52,578 bases of DNA, taken from NCBI GenBank assembly GCA_011620135.1, contig WOZS01000035.1:1-52578 (forward strand), read 5' to 3'. This document shows positions 28,424 to 38,539 of the stretch, in pieces (within the stretch, counting starts at the first letter, position 1; each line of letters starts with the position of its first letter). The position numbers and the translations under genes are program-made. The DNA comes from Gammaproteobacteria bacterium (GTDB taxonomy: Bacteria > Pseudomonadota > Gammaproteobacteria > WOZS01). The notes beneath the pieces were generated by a model. That model did no database searches and was not told the DNA's origin. It saw only the letters and a list, made by a program, of their open reading frames with translations.

Positions 28424-30871
28424 ATGACTGATCCAGCCAACACGGAGCAGAAGCCGGTCACCCCAGTGGACATGATCACCATCGAGGTGAATGGCCTGCC
28501 CATGCAGGCCCGCAAGGGTGAGATGCTCATCGCGGTGACCGATGCCCATGGCCTCTATATCCCACGGTTTTGCTATCACAAGAAGCTCACGGTTGCCGCG
28601 AACTGCCGCATGTGTCTTGTGGAGATGGAAAAATCCCCCAAGCCGGTACCGGCTTGCGCCACGCCGGTGGCGGATGGCATGAAATTCTTTACCCTTTCTC
28701 CCAAGGCGCGGGCCGCCCAGCGAGCCACCATGGAATTTCTGCTGATCAACCACCCCCTGGACTGCCCCGTCTGTGATCAGGGCGGCGAATGCGAGCTGCA
28801 GGACCTGGCCTTGGAAGCAGGTGGCGATGTCTCCCGTTATCAGGAACGCAAGCGCATCATCAAGGATGAAAACCTTGGTCCGCTGGTGGCCACCGACATG
28901 ACGCGCTGCATTTTTTGCACACGTTGTGTGCGCTTTGGCGCGGAAGTGGATGGTATCCCCGAGCTGGGCATGCTGGGGCGCGGCGAGCATTCCCGGATCA
29001 CCACGGTGGGCCGGCCGCTTTCCAGCGAGCTTTCCGGCAATATCATCGACCTGTGTCCCGTGGGCGCCCTGACCGCCAGGCCGAGCCGCTTCCGGGCACG
29101 GCCATGGGAACTGCTGGCGCATTCTGTGGTGCTGCCCCATGATGCCCTGGGCTCCAATGCCTTTGCCCATGAACGGCGCGGCGAGATCATCCGGGTAGTA
29201 CCCCGGGACAATGAGGCGGTCAACGAGACCTGGCTGGCCGACCGGGATCGCTTCAGTTACGAGGGCATGAAGAGCCTGGAGCGCCTCACCGCGCCCATGG
29301 CCTATGTCCAGGGTGCCTGGCGGGAGATGGCCTGGGCCGATGCCCTGGAGCTGGCCGCAGCTGGGTTGCGCTCCGTGGTGGAGCGTCGCGGCGGAGAGGC
29401 CCTGGGGATGCTGGCCTCGCCGCGGGGGACCGTGGAGGAGCTGTTGCTGATGCGCCTCTTGGCCGATGGTCTCGGCACGCCGCACATCGACCACCGTCTT
29501 GGCCAGCAGGACTTCCGCAATGCCTGGGCCAACCCGGCGCTGTCCGCCATGACCAGTGCCATCCCGGCTTGGTCGGCCATGAGGGCGGTGGTGCTGGCGG
29601 GTGTCAATCTGCGCCACGAGGCACCACTGTTGACGTTGCGACTGCGCAAGGCTGTGGAGTCAGGGTGCAAGGTGGTGGCGCTGGCCCATCGCGATGTGGG
29701 GTATCGCTTCGCACTGGCCCAGCAGAGCCTTGGTGGCGACCTGGTGGCTGAACTGGCTGGGGTAGCCCGGGCCATGAAAGGCAAGCGGCGCATCCCGAAG
29801 CACCTGAGCGCCTTGCTGACCGCCGGGAAATCCACCGAGACCCAGAGCATGTGCGCCGAACTGCTGGGCGAGAAGGATGCTGGCTTGCTGCTGGGTGGCG
29901 TAGCACAGATGAGTCCCCTGTGGTGCGATATCCATGCCCTGGCACAGCAGATTGCCGTCTGGTCCGGAGCGCAGCTGCTGTGCCTGCCCCAGGCAGGCAA
30001 CAGCGTGGGGGCGCGATTGATGGGCGTGTTGCCTGATGCCGTCCGGGGCAAACCATGGACAGACATGGACCCCAAGGGATACCTCCTGCTGGAGGTGGCG
30101 CCTGAAGACACGCTGGATGCCCCGCTGCTGCAGGAGAGGCTCAGGCAAGCCGACTGCGTGGTGATGCTCGGCGCCTTTCGTTCCGCCGCGCTGGCAGCGC
30201 GCCCTGCCGCAGCGGAGGCCGTGCGCGTCCTGCTGCCCGTGGCCGCATCGCTCGAGAACGAGGGGACGTATGTCAACATGGCTGGCACCTGGCAGGCCAC
30301 CCGGGCGGGCGGGGTGCCGCCTGGTGAAGCGCGGCCGGCCTGGAAGGTACTGCGTGTCCTGGGCAACCAGCTGGGGTTTGATGGTTTCTCGTGGAATACC
30401 GTGGCGGAGTTGACCAGGGCGGCCCGGGAGCGCCTGGAGACTTCCGGGCAGGATGCCGCTGCCGGGAACCTGCCGCAGGAGCCTGCCGGTGCCGCTCCAG
30501 CCAAAGGGACCAAGATTGATGACGGCCAAGGGATTGCAGATGGCGGCTTGCGGCAGGTGTTCGAGCCTGCCGCCTGTCAGACGGATGCCTTGATGCGTCA
30601 TGCGCCATCCCTGCAGGCCACGATCCATGCCCGCAACGACAGCGTGGTGCGCATTCATCCTGAAAGCGCCAGGCTGCATGGCATTATGGCCTCTGCCGAG
30701 GTGGAGGTGCGCCAGGGCGGACGGGCGGTGCAGGTCTGGCTGGAGCTGGACGATGGGGTGGCGCCTGGTGTGGTGGTTGCGGCATGGCCTGGTCCTGTGG
30801 CGACGGCCCTGGGCAGGAGTCAGCAGAGGATCGAGCTGCTGGCCCTGTCCCATGAGGCGCTGGTGCCATGA
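28424..30871 (+). CDS. nuoG: NADH-quinone oxidoreductase subunit G (815 aa)
   Basis: NuoG is the 75-kDa iron-sulfur subunit. The N-terminal ferredoxin-like domain has PRFCYHKKL and ANCRMCLVE (cluster N1b). [18 protein letters not shown] and [10 protein letters not shown] carry the next clusters, and [11 protein letters not shown] follows. The molybdopterin-oxidoreductase-like C-terminal half shows no active metal site, as in other NuoG. The start ATG 28424 is chosen for CAGGAG about 6 bases upstream; the open frame runs back into nuoF but that part is not NuoG-like. The region from about residue 685 to 720 ([20 protein letters not shown]) looks like a flexible insert. The stop overlaps nuoH (ATGA). 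Confidence 0.97.
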   Translation: MTDPANTEQKPVTPVDMITIEVNGLPMQARKGEMLIAVTDAHGLYIPRFCYHKKLTVAANCRMCLVEMEKSPKPVPACATPVADGMKFFTLSPKARAAQRATMEFLLINHPLDCPVCDQGGECELQDLALEAGGDVSRYQERKRIIKDENLGPLVATDMTRCIFCTRCVRFGAEVDGIPELGMLGRGEHSRITTVGRPLSSELSGNIIDLCPVGALTARPSRFRARPWELLAHSVVLPHDALGSNAFAHERRGEIIRVVPRDNEAVNETWLADRDRFSYEGMKSLERLTAPMAYVQGAWREMAWADALELAAAGLRSVVERRGGEALGMLASPRGTVEELLLMRLLADGLGTPHIDHRLGQQDFRNAWANPALSAMTSAIPAWSAMRAVVLAGVNLRHEAPLLTLRLRKAVESGCKVVALAHRDVGYRFALAQQSLGGDLVAELAGVARAMKGKRRIPKHLSALLTAGKSTETQSMCAELLGEKDAGLLLGGVAQMSPLWCDIHALAQQIAVWSGAQLLCLPQAGNSVGARLMGVLPDAVRGKPWTDMDPKGYLLLEVAPEDTLDAPLLQERLRQADCVVMLGAFRSAALAARPAAAEAVRVLLPVAASLENEGTYVNMAGTWQATRAGGVPPGEARPAWKVLRVLGNQLGFDGFSWNTVAELTRAARERLETSGQDAAAGNLPQEPAGAAPAKGTKIDDGQGIADGGLRQVFEPAACQTDALMRHAPSLQATIHARNDSVVRIHPESARLHGIMASAEVEVRQGGRAVQVWLELDDGVAPGVVVAAWPGPVATALGRSQQRIELLALSHEALVP

Positions 30872-31905
30872 CCATGGCCCTCTCTGGCCAGTACATGACC
30901 AATGGCCTGCTGGCAGCTGGCGTGCTGTTGCTCAAGGTGCTGGCGGTCATCATGCCCATCACCGTGGTGGTGGCTTACCTGACCTACGTGGAACGCAAGG
31001 TGATCGGTTATATGCAAAGACGCATCGGGCCCCACCGGGTGGGGTACCGGGGCCTGCTGCAGCCCTTTGCCGATGTGTTCAAGCTCCTCCTCAAGGAAGT
31101 ACTGGTCCCGGCGAGCGCGAACCGTTTTCTCTTTCTGACGGCCCCCTTCCTGGCGCTGGTGCCTGCCCTGGCCACCTGGGCCGTGGTGCCCTTCTGGCGA
31201 GGAGCTGCCCTGGCCAACGTGGACGCCGGCCTGCTGTACGTGCTGGCCATGACCTCCATGACCGTCTATGGCATCATCCTGGCCGGCTGGTCGTCCAATT
31301 CCAAGTACGCCTTACTGGGCGCCATGCGTTCCGCCGCCCAGATGGTGGCCTATGAGATCGCCATGGGGTTTGCCCTGGTGGGGGTGATCATGGCGTCCAA
31401 CAGCCTCAACCTGGACAGGATCGTGGTGGCCCAGGCCGGAGGTCTGCATCACTGGTACATCTGGCCCTTGTTGCCCCTGGCCGTGGTGTATTTTATCTGT
31501 GGCGTAGCAGAGACCAACCGCGCGCCTTTCGACGTGGCAGAAGGTGAATCGGAGATCGTGGCCGGGTTTCATGTGGAGTATTCCGGGGCCGGTTTTGCTC
31601 TCTTTTTCCTGGCCGAATACGCCAACATGATTCTCATCTCGGCTCTGGTGAGCATCTTTTTCGTGGGCGGCTGGCTGTCGCCTTTCGAGGGTCTGGTGCC
31701 CATTCTCGGCAAGCCGGGGCTGCACTGGCTGGCCTTGAAGATGGCCTTTTTCCTGTTCTGCTTTCTTTGGTTCCGCGCCACATTCCCCAGATACCGCTAT
31801 GATCAGATCATGCGACTGGGCTGGAAGGTCTTCATCCCGCTCACACTGCTGTGGATTGGGTTAGAATGTGTCTGGAAGGCAGTGGGGTTTGGCCCCTGGT
31901 TTTGA
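30868..31905 (+). CDS. nuoH: NADH-quinone oxidoreductase subunit H (345 aa)
   Basis: NuoH is the eight-helix membrane subunit that forms the quinone chamber with NuoB and NuoD. The signatures [35 protein letters not shown], and the acidic loop [20 protein letters not shown] are intact. The last part, [20 protein letters not shown], is also conserved. The start ATG 30868 overlaps the nuoG stop. The conserved Glu/Asp loop important for coupling is unbroken. Confidence 0.98.
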   Translation: MTMALSGQYMTNGLLAAGVLLLKVLAVIMPITVVVAYLTYVERKVIGYMQRRIGPHRVGYRGLLQPFADVFKLLLKEVLVPASANRFLFLTAPFLALVPALATWAVVPFWRGAALANVDAGLLYVLAMTSMTVYGIILAGWSSNSKYALLGAMRSAAQMVAYEIAMGFALVGVIMASNSLNLDRIVVAQAGGLHHWYIWPLLPLAVVYFICGVAETNRAPFDVAEGESEIVAGFHVEYSGAGFALFFLAEYANMILISALVSIFFVGGWLSPFEGLVPILGKPGLHWLALKMAFFLFCFLWFRATFPRYRYDQIMRLGWKVFIPLTLLWIGLECVWKAVGFGPWF

Positions 31906-31918
31906 GGGTACCGTTGCT

Positions 31919-32407
31919 ATGAACAGACTCCTGTCGGCTTTCAAGAGCCTTTTTCTGGCCGAGCTGCTGCTGGGGCTGCGCCTGACGTTCCTGCAGATGA
32001 CCCAGCCCAAGATCACGCTGTACTATCCCGAAGAGCGTACCCCAAAAAGTCCACGGTTTCGCGGGGTCCATGCCCTGCGCCGCTATCCAAATGGCGAGGA
32101 GCGCTGCATTGCCTGCAAGCTGTGTGAGGCGGTCTGTCCGGCGCTCGCCATCACCATCGAATCCGAGCAGCGCGACGATGGCACCAGACGTACCACGCGC
32201 TATGAGATCGACATGTTCAAGTGCATCTACTGCGGCTTTTGCGAGGAGGCCTGTCCGGTGGATTCCATCGTGGAAACGGGCATGCTGGATTTCCATTTCG
32301 AGACCAGGGGCGAAAACATCTATACCAAGCAGCAATTGCTGGCCAATGGGGATCGCTACGAGAATCTGATCGCCCGGGATCGCGCCCTGGACGCACCATA
32401 CCGTTGA
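31919..32407 (+). CDS. nuoI: NADH-quinone oxidoreductase subunit I (162 aa)
   Basis: NuoI is the 23-kDa subunit with two 4Fe-4S clusters (N6a, N6b). Two full motifs are present: [12 protein letters not shown] and [12 protein letters not shown]. The N-terminal amphipathic part [20 protein letters not shown] anchors it to the membrane arm. The start ATG 31919 is preferred to the upstream GTG/ATG frame because it gives the usual length and TGAGGG lies about 10 bases upstream. The end [15 protein letters not shown] is normal. A 55-base AT-richer spacer separates it from nuoJ. Confidence 0.97.
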   Translation: MNRLLSAFKSLFLAELLLGLRLTFLQMTQPKITLYYPEERTPKSPRFRGVHALRRYPNGEERCIACKLCEAVCPALAITIESEQRDDGTRRTTRYEIDMFKCIYCGFCEEACPVDSIVETGMLDFHFETRGENIYTKQQLLANGDRYENLIARDRALDAPYR

Positions 32408-32462
32408 AATACCAGATACCATTGATATCCAATCACCATAACCATACCTGAACAGGGGATTC

Positions 32463-33086
32463 TTGTTGCCTGCCTTGCCATTCTATCTGGCCTCAGCGTT
32501 TCTGATCGGCGCCTCATTGGGGGTGGTGGGATCGCGCAATCCGGTCTACGCCGCCCTGTTTCTCGTGCTGGCTTTTGTGAGTGCCGCGGTCCTGTGGCTG
32601 CTCGCCGGGGCCGAGTTTCTGGCCATGGCGCTGGTGGTGGTCTACGTTGGCGCCGTCATGGTGCTGTTCTTGTTCGTGGTCATGATGATCGATGTGCGCC
32701 TGGCGGTGTTGCATCGTTCCTTTGTGCGCTATCTGCCGCTTGGGGTGTTGGTGGCTGTGGCCATGATGGTGCAGATCATCGCCGCGCTGCGCGGCTTGGC
32801 CCAGGGGGCTGGGCATGCCTTTCCGGAAGGTGGCAATACCGAAGCGCTGGGCACGCTCATTTATACGCGGTTCTTGTACCCCTTCGAGATTGCCGGTCTG
32901 ATCCTGCTGCTGGCTATCGTGGCAGCCATTGCCCTGACACTGCGCCGGCGTGAGGGCACACGCCATCAGGACCCCGGCAGGCAGGTGCTGGTACGCAAGC
33001 AGGATCGGCTGCGTTTGTGGCGCCTGCCGCCCCACCAGGCATCCGGCGAGCAACTGCCCGCCAGCGCGCAACGAGAGGACACATGA
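32463..33086 (+). CDS. nuoJ: NADH-quinone oxidoreductase subunit J (207 aa)
   Basis: NuoJ is a five-helix membrane subunit. The core [20 protein letters not shown], then [20 protein letters not shown] followed by [10 protein letters not shown], is the family signature. The segment [20 protein letters not shown] is the last helix. A basic, probably cytoplasmic tail of about 45 residues follows ([20 protein letters not shown]). The start is TTG, at 32463 or 32466, with AGGGGA a few bases upstream; no ATG is available. The stop TGA overlaps the ATG of a 13-codon micro-ORF leading to nuoK. Confidence 0.93.
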   Translation: MLPALPFYLASAFLIGASLGVVGSRNPVYAALFLVLAFVSAAVLWLLAGAEFLAMALVVVYVGAVMVLFLFVVMMIDVRLAVLHRSFVRYLPLGVLVAVAMMVQIIAALRGLAQGAGHAFPEGGNTEALGTLIYTRFLYPFEIAGLILLLAIVAAIALTLRRREGTRHQDPGRQVLVRKQDRLRLWRLPPHQASGEQLPASAQREDT

Positions 33087-33124
33087 TCACCCTCTTTGCG
33101 TGTGCTGGATGTCCTTGGACATGA
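33083..33124 (+). CDS. 13-codon micro-ORF linking nuoJ and nuoK
   Basis: ATG 33083-33085 overlaps the nuoJ stop (ATGA), and the ORF's own TGA (33122-33124) overlaps the nuoK ATG 33121 (ATGA). It encodes [20 protein letters not shown] stretch (33073-33078) just upstream is a better ribosome site than anything directly before nuoK. The double overlap would let ribosomes pass from nuoJ to nuoK by termination-reinitiation. Translation is inferred; the peptide resembles nothing I know. Chance is possible because an ORF this short arises easily. Confidence 0.4.
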   Translation: MITLFACAGCPWT

Positions 33125-33429
33125 ACGTGGGAGCAGGACATCTGCTGGTGGTGGCGGCTGTGGTCTTTGCCATCGCCGTGGCTGGTTTCTTTCTCAACAG
33201 GCGCAATGTGCTGCTTTTGCTGATGGCCATTGAACTGATCCTGCTGGCTGTCAACACCAATCTCGTGGCCTTTGCCTACCAGCATGGCGACCTGACGGGC
33301 CAGGCAGTGGTGTTTTTCGTGCTGACGGTGGCGGCGGCCGAATCGGCCATTGGCCTTGCCATCCTGGTGACGCTGTTTCGCAACCGCGGCAGTATCGATG
33401 TAGAGGAACTGGGGAGGCTCAAGGGATGA
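33121..33429 (+). CDS. nuoK: NADH-quinone oxidoreductase subunit K (102 aa)
   Basis: NuoK is a three-helix proton-path subunit related to MrpC. The two key membrane glutamates are at residues 38 ([10 protein letters not shown]) and 74 ([11 protein letters not shown]), equivalent to E. coli Glu36 and Glu72. The core [20 protein letters not shown] is the family signature. The start ATG 33121 gives the normal length of about 101; ATG 33109 would add MSLD. Neither has a clear ribosome site, and the upstream micro-ORF may supply coupled initiation. It is followed by nuoL. Confidence 0.95.
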   Translation: MNVGAGHLLVVAAVVFAIAVAGFFLNRRNVLLLLMAIELILLAVNTNLVAFAYQHGDLTGQAVVFFVLTVAAAESAIGLAILVTLFRNRGSIDVEELGRLKG

Positions 33430-33436
33430 GGCAGCC

Positions 33437-35392
33437 ATGATGCTGAGTCTTGTGCCGCTGCTGCCGTTGCTGGCCGCCATCGTGGCCGGGACCGTGGGCC
33501 TGAAAAGGCCGGCGCTGGCCCATACCGTGACCAGTGGCGCTGTGGGGTTTGCCATGGTGGCGGCCCTGATTGTCTCGGCACGGGTGATCGGTGGTGAGCC
33601 CATGCAGGTTTCCTGGTACGACTGGGCGTTCATCCAGGGATACACCATGCACGTCGGACTGTGGCTGGATGGCCTGAGCGCGCTCATGATCAGTGTGGTG
33701 ACCTTTGTCTCCTTTCTCGTGCATATCTATGCCATCGGCTACATGAAAGGCGACCCGGGCTATGGGCGCTTCTTTGCCTACATCTCGTTTTTCACCTTCG
33801 GCATGCTGATGCTGGTGCTGGCAGATGGCTTTGTGCAGCTGTTCTTTGGCTGGGAGGCGGTGGGTCTTGCCTCCTATCTGCTGATCGGATTCTGGTATAC
33901 CCGGCCTTCGGCCACGGCCGCTGGGCTCAAGGCGTTTTTGGTCAATCGCGTGGGGGACATGGGCTTTCTGCTGGGCATCGCCATGCTCTTCACCTACGCC
34001 GGTTCCCTGCGCTACAGCGAGGTCTTCGCCAGGGCCGCCATGCTTGCCGAGACCAGCGTGGGATTCTGGGGCATGCACGGCTCTGTGCTGACCTTGAGCT
34101 GTCTGTTGTTGTTCGTCGGCGCCATGGGCAAATCCGCCCAGCTGCCCCTGCAGGTCTGGCTGCCCGATTCCATGGAAGGCCCCACACCCATTTCAGCGCT
34201 GATCCATGCCGCCACCATGGTGACTGCCGGCATCTTCATGGTGGCGCGCCTGTCTCCTCTGTTCGAGCTTTCTCCTGTGGCGCTCACCGTGGTGCTGCTC
34301 ATCGGCACGCTGACTGCCTTCCTCATGGGTCTGGTGGGGGTGGTGCAAACCGACATCAAGCGGGTCATCGCCTACAGCACGCTGTCCCAGCTGGGCTACA
34401 TGACCGCTGCCTTGGGGGCTTCGGCTTACAGTGTCGCCATCTTTCATCTGGCGACCCATGCCTTTTTCAAGGCATTGCTGTTTCTGGCGGCTGGGTCGGT
34501 GATCATGGCCATGCATCACGAGCAAGACATGCGCCGCATGGGCGGCCTGCGGCGCCTCATGCCCATCACATTTTGGACCAGCCTGTGTGGTGCATTGGCC
34601 CTGATCGGTTTTCCGGGCTTTTCGGGCTTTTTCTCCAAGGATGCCATCCTCGAGGCCGTGGCCGAATCACACTTGCCTGGAGCCGGCTTCGCCTGGCTGC
34701 TCCTGTTGCTGAGCGTGTTCGTCACCGGTCTTTATACCTTCCGGCTGATCTTCATGGTGTTCTTTGGGGAGCTGCGCCAACAAGACCCGGGCAAGGATCA
34801 TCATGAACACGGCGACCATGGAATCCACCATCATGCACCCAGCGAAAGCCCCATGGTGGTCTGGCTGCCTTTGGTTGTCCTGGCGATTCCTTCTGTGCTG
34901 GCCGGTTTCCTTTTGTGGCGTCCCCTGGGGCTCGGTGAATGGTTGCGTGGCGTGGTGGTCACCCATGAGGGCAGCGAGCATGCACAGGGTGCCGTTGCGT
35001 TTGCCCTGCATGGCCTGTGGTCACCGGCCATCTATCTGGCCATGGCCGGTGCTGCCGCTGCCTGGTACGCCTATGTGGCCAATCCTTCTCTTCCGGAGCG
35101 GCTGCGCCAGCGCATGATGGGGGTGTGGCGCATCCTCATCAATCAGTACGGTTTCGAGGCGCTCTACTCGCGCTATGCCACGGCTGCGGCCCGAGGGCTG
35201 GGGCTGGTGCTGTGGCGCGTGGTGGATGCCGGTGTGGTGGATGGCCTGGTGGTGGGCGGGACCGTGGGAACCATGGGACGCATGGGTCGTCTGCTCAAGC
35301 GCCTGCAAAGCGGCTATCTGTACCATTACGCCTTTGCCATGATCGTGGCCGTGGTGCTGCTGGTGACCTGGCTGGATTGGGGAGGCCGCTGA
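33437..35392 (+). CDS. nuoL: NADH-quinone oxidoreductase subunit L (651 aa)
   Basis: NuoL is the distal antiporter-like proton pump, with the long lateral helix. The signatures LFFGWEAVGLASYLLIGFWY, LPLQVWLPDSMEGPTPISAL and IHAATMVTAGIFMVAR hold the conserved Glu, Lys and His residues of the proton path. A His-rich loop (DHHEHGDHGIHHHAP) at about residues 455-470 precedes the C-terminal helices. The length is somewhat above E. coli (613). The start ATG 33437 has GAGG 6 bases upstream. The stop overlaps the nuoM start (TGATG). Confidence 0.97.
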   Translation: MMLSLVPLLPLLAAIVAGTVGLKRPALAHTVTSGAVGFAMVAALIVSARVIGGEPMQVSWYDWAFIQGYTMHVGLWLDGLSALMISVVTFVSFLVHIYAIGYMKGDPGYGRFFAYISFFTFGMLMLVLADGFVQLFFGWEAVGLASYLLIGFWYTRPSATAAGLKAFLVNRVGDMGFLLGIAMLFTYAGSLRYSEVFARAAMLAETSVGFWGMHGSVLTLSCLLLFVGAMGKSAQLPLQVWLPDSMEGPTPISALIHAATMVTAGIFMVARLSPLFELSPVALTVVLLIGTLTAFLMGLVGVVQTDIKRVIAYSTLSQLGYMTAALGASAYSVAIFHLATHAFFKALLFLAAGSVIMAMHHEQDMRRMGGLRRLMPITFWTSLCGALALIGFPGFSGFFSKDAILEAVAESHLPGAGFAWLLLLLSVFVTGLYTFRLIFMVFFGELRQQDPGKDHHEHGDHGIHHHAPSESPMVVWLPLVVLAIPSVLAGFLLWRPLGLGEWLRGVVVTHEGSEHAQGAVAFALHGLWSPAIYLAMAGAAAAWYAYVANPSLPERLRQRMMGVWRILINQYGFEALYSRYATAAARGLGLVLWRVVDAGVVDGLVVGGTVGTMGRMGRLLKRLQSGYLYHYAFAMIVAVVLLVTWLDWGGR

Positions 35393-36888
35393 TGCTGCTG
35401 AGCGCGCTGTTGTGGTGGCCCATACTGGGTGGCGTGGTGATGCTCCTCATGGGAGAGCGCAGCATGGGGCGGCCTGTGGCGGTGGCCGTGGCGGCGCTGG
35501 AGCTCGTCCTGGCGCTGCTGCTTGTGGCTGGGTTCGAGCCGGGACGCAGTGGTTATCAGTTCATGGAACATATCGGCTGGCTGCCCATGCTGCATGCGGA
35601 TTATGTGCTGGGTGTGGATGGCCTGGCCGTGGCCATGATCTTCCTGACCTCACTGATCACACTGCCTGCGCTGCTGTGCGGCTGGGATGCCATCACCCAA
35701 CGCAGGAATCAGTACATGGCAGCCTTCCTGATGATGACAGGCATCATGAATGGCGTCTTTGCGGCTCTGGATGGTTTGCTGTTCTACCTGCTCTGGGAGG
35801 CGACCCTGCTGCCCATGTTCATGATCGTGGGGATTTGGGGCGGTCCGCGACGGGTCTATGCCACACTCAAGTTCTTTCTCTTCACCTTCCTGGGTTCCGT
35901 GCTCATGCTGGTGGCTGTGGCCTATCTGCGCCTGAACACCGGCAGCTTCGACCTGATGGCCTGGCAGGAAGCCGCGCTGACCAGACAGCAGCAGATCTGG
36001 ATCTTTCTGGCCTTTCTGGCGGCCTTTGCCGTGAAGATCCCCATGATTCCGGTACATACCTGGTTGCCCGATGCCCACGTGGAAGCCCCCACGGGAGGCT
36101 CCGTGATTCTGGCGGCCATCATGCTGAAGCTGGGTGGTTATGGCTTGGTGCGCTGGGCCTTGCCCGTGGCTCCAGCGGGGGCTGCGGCCATGGCCGAGGC
36201 GGTGATCGTGCTGTCGCTGCTGGCCATTGTCTATGTTGGCTTTGTGGCGTTGATGCAGCTGGACATGAAAAAACTGGTGGCCTATTCCTCCATCGCCCAT
36301 ATGGGGTTTGTGACCCTGGGGTTGTTCCTGCCCTTCGTGCTGGCCCGGGGGGCCGATCCCCTGGCGCAGAGCACTGTGGCCGTGCAGGGTGCCATGGTGC
36401 AGATGATCTCCCATGGTTTTATCTCTGCAGCACTTTTTCTGTGCGTAGGGGTGCTCTATGACCGGCTGCACACCAGGGAGATTGCCGCCTATGGGGGTGT
36501 GGTCAACGCCATGCCCGTCTTTGGTGCCTTGTTCGTCTTTTTTGCCATGGCCAACTGCGGTCTTCCGGGCACCTCCGGGTTTGTGGGAGAGCTCCTGGTG
36601 ATCCTGGGGGCCATGGGGGCCAACACAGGCATCGCGGCCCTTGCCGCACTGACCTTGATCCTGGGGGCATCCTACAGCCTATGGCTGGTGAAACGGGTGG
36701 TGTTCGGTGCCCTTCCTGATGGCCATCCTGTGGCGGGGCTTGTGGACATCAATCGCAGGGAGGCAGCCTTGCTTGGTGTCATGGGAGTGGCGGTGCTGGT
36801 GGTGGGCCTGTGGCCCCAACCATTGATCCATCTCATGAGTGGCACAGCACAGCAATTGGTGTTGACCGCCCAGATGGTGCGAGGTTGA
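35392..36888 (+). CDS. nuoM: NADH-quinone oxidoreductase subunit M (498 aa)
   Basis: NuoM is the second antiporter-like proton-pumping subunit. Typical segments are GVDGLAVAMIFLTSLITLPA, FYLLWEATLLPMFMIVGIWG, and the region AFAVKIPMIPVHTWLPDAHVEAPTGGSVILA. The conserved Glu of LLWEATLLP and the Lys of AVKIPMIP are present. The start ATG 35392 overlaps the nuoL stop. The open frame extends upstream inside nuoL, but that stretch is a shadow. The length is close to E. coli (509). Confidence 0.97.
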   Translation: MLLSALLWWPILGGVVMLLMGERSMGRPVAVAVAALELVLALLLVAGFEPGRSGYQFMEHIGWLPMLHADYVLGVDGLAVAMIFLTSLITLPALLCGWDAITQRRNQYMAAFLMMTGIMNGVFAALDGLLFYLLWEATLLPMFMIVGIWGGPRRVYATLKFFLFTFLGSVLMLVAVAYLRLNTGSFDLMAWQEAALTRQQQIWIFLAFLAAFAVKIPMIPVHTWLPDAHVEAPTGGSVILAAIMLKLGGYGLVRWALPVAPAGAAAMAEAVIVLSLLAIVYVGFVALMQLDMKKLVAYSSIAHMGFVTLGLFLPFVLARGADPLAQSTVAVQGAMVQMISHGFISAALFLCVGVLYDRLHTREIAAYGGVVNAMPVFGALFVFFAMANCGLPGTSGFVGELLVILGAMGANTGIAALAALTLILGASYSLWLVKRVVFGALPDGHPVAGLVDINRREAALLGVMGVAVLVVGLWPQPLIHLMSGTAQQLVLTAQMVRG

Positions 36889-36890
36889 CC

Positions 36891-38315
36891 ATGCCGCTGG
36901 CCATGTCGGGGCTGATCCTGGTGGCGCTGGCTGCCTGTGCCGTGCTGTTGCTGGGCTTGTTCCGTCCGCAGCTGGCCTATCCAGCCACCCAGGTGTTTCT
37001 GGCGGCGGCGGTGGTGGTGGAACTCATGACGGGAACCAGCAGCGGGCATTGGTGGGGCGGGTTGTTCGTCCAGGATGCCTTTGCGGCCTTCATCAAGCCG
37101 GTGCTCCTGGTGGTGAGCATGGCGGTGTTTCTCTATGGCCGGCCCATGGTGAGCCGCTGGCCGCAGGGTGAATACTATACCCTGGGATTGCTGGCGGTGG
37201 CTGGCATGCTCATCCTGACCTCGGCAGGGCATCTCCTGACTTTGTTCCTCGGTTTGGAGCTGATGTCTCTCGCGCTCTATGCCATGGTTGCCCTGGACCG
37301 GGACAACGACATGGCCAGCGAAGCAGCCATGAAATATTTCATGCTGGGCGGCCTGTCCTCCGGTATGCTGCTCTATGGGTTTTCCCTGCTCTATGGGATC
37401 ACGGGAACCATGAACCTGCAGGCCATGGCCCTGGCCCTGGGGGGCGCTGGAGCGCCAGGGTCGGCGGTTGTGGTGGCTCTGACCTTTGCGCTGGCTGGGA
37501 CTGCCTTCAAGCTGGGTGTGGCACCCTTTCACATGTGGCTGCCTGACGTGTATGAGGGTTCTCCAGCTGCGGTCACGCTGTTCGTCGGGGCGGCCCCCAA
37601 GGTGGCAGCACTGGTTCTGTTGGCTCGTCTGGTGGGACAGGGTGCCCAGGCAAACCTGGCCATCTGGCAGCCCGCCTTGATGGTCCTGGCCCTGGTGTCC
37701 ATGGCAGTGGGCAGTTTCGGGGCCTTGTGGCAACAGAACATCAAGCGTCTCCTTGCCTACTCGGCCATCGCGCATATGGGTTTCGTGTTGCTTGGCGCCC
37801 TGGCTGGGAGCGAGGCAGGTTATGGTGCGTCGATCTTTTATATGACGAGCTATGCCGTGATGAGCACAGCGGCCTTCGGTGTGGTACTCGTGGTCTGTCA
37901 GATGGCACAGACCGAACGCATTGCCGACTATGCAGGGCTTGCCGAGCGCAGTCCCTGGCTTGCCGCCGTGATGATGCTCACCATGTTTTCGCTGGCGGGC
38001 GTGCCGCCCTTGCTTGGCTTCATGGCCAAGCTGGAGGTGATCAGGGCTGCCGTGGGTGCAGGAGCGGTGCGGCTGGCGGTGCTTGCTGTGCTGCTCTCCG
38101 TGGTGGCCGCCTTTTACTACCTGCGCGTGGTGAAGGTCATGTACATGGATGCGCCCACCGTAGCTCTCGGACGCAGTCCCGATGTCACTGTGCCTGCCGA
38201 TATCAAGCTGGTCCTGGGCCTCAATGGCGCCATGATCCTCCTTCTGGGCATGATGCCGGGCCATGTCCTGCATTGGTGCCAACAGGCCTTGCGGGGATTC
38301 CTGCTGCCGAGCTGA
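36891..38315 (+). CDS. nuoN: NADH-quinone oxidoreductase subunit N (474 aa)
   Basis: NuoN is the third antiporter-like proton pump and closes the operon. The signatures LFLGLELMSLALYAMVALDR, AMKYFMLGGLSSGMLLYGFS, and FKLGVAPFHMWLPDVYEGSP are present, with YSAIAHMGFVLLGALAG after them. The conserved membrane Glu and Lys residues are in place. The start ATG 36891 is 2 bases after nuoM. The length is near E. coli (485). A 19-codon frame starting in the stop (TGATG, 38315-38374) follows, but it is not supported further. Confidence 0.97.
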   Translation: MPLAMSGLILVALAACAVLLLGLFRPQLAYPATQVFLAAAVVVELMTGTSSGHWWGGLFVQDAFAAFIKPVLLVVSMAVFLYGRPMVSRWPQGEYYTLGLLAVAGMLILTSAGHLLTLFLGLELMSLALYAMVALDRDNDMASEAAMKYFMLGGLSSGMLLYGFSLLYGITGTMNLQAMALALGGAGAPGSAVVVALTFALAGTAFKLGVAPFHMWLPDVYEGSPAAVTLFVGAAPKVAALVLLARLVGQGAQANLAIWQPALMVLALVSMAVGSFGALWQQNIKRLLAYSAIAHMGFVLLGALAGSEAGYGASIFYMTSYAVMSTAAFGVVLVVCQMAQTERIADYAGLAERSPWLAAVMMLTMFSLAGVPPLLGFMAKLEVIRAAVGAGAVRLAVLAVLLSVVAAFYYLRVVKVMYMDAPTVALGRSPDVTVPADIKLVLGLNGAMILLLGMMPGHVLHWCQQALRGFLLPS

Positions 38316-38539
38316 TGGTGCTCCTCAAGCCCGAGCTTCTGGGCCCCGATCTGTGCCTGATGTCCCTGTTCTGAATGTGGTTGTCCTGGTGTGGCATGGA
38401 CAGGCCGACACAGGTGTTCCACGGTTGGCAGGCGTTCTTGCGGGGCGCTGTGCCCAGAGGTACAGTGATGAAAGAAATCGCAGGCAATAAGGCACGGACA
38501 GCCTTTAGTATGCTTCCGCATGCAATGAGGAACAAGGCA

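Noticed and set aside
38315-38374. A 19-residue ORF starting in the nuoN stop codon (TGATG)
   Set aside because: The overlap is suggestive, but it has no ribosome site of its own, no helix or motif, and no downstream coupled gene.
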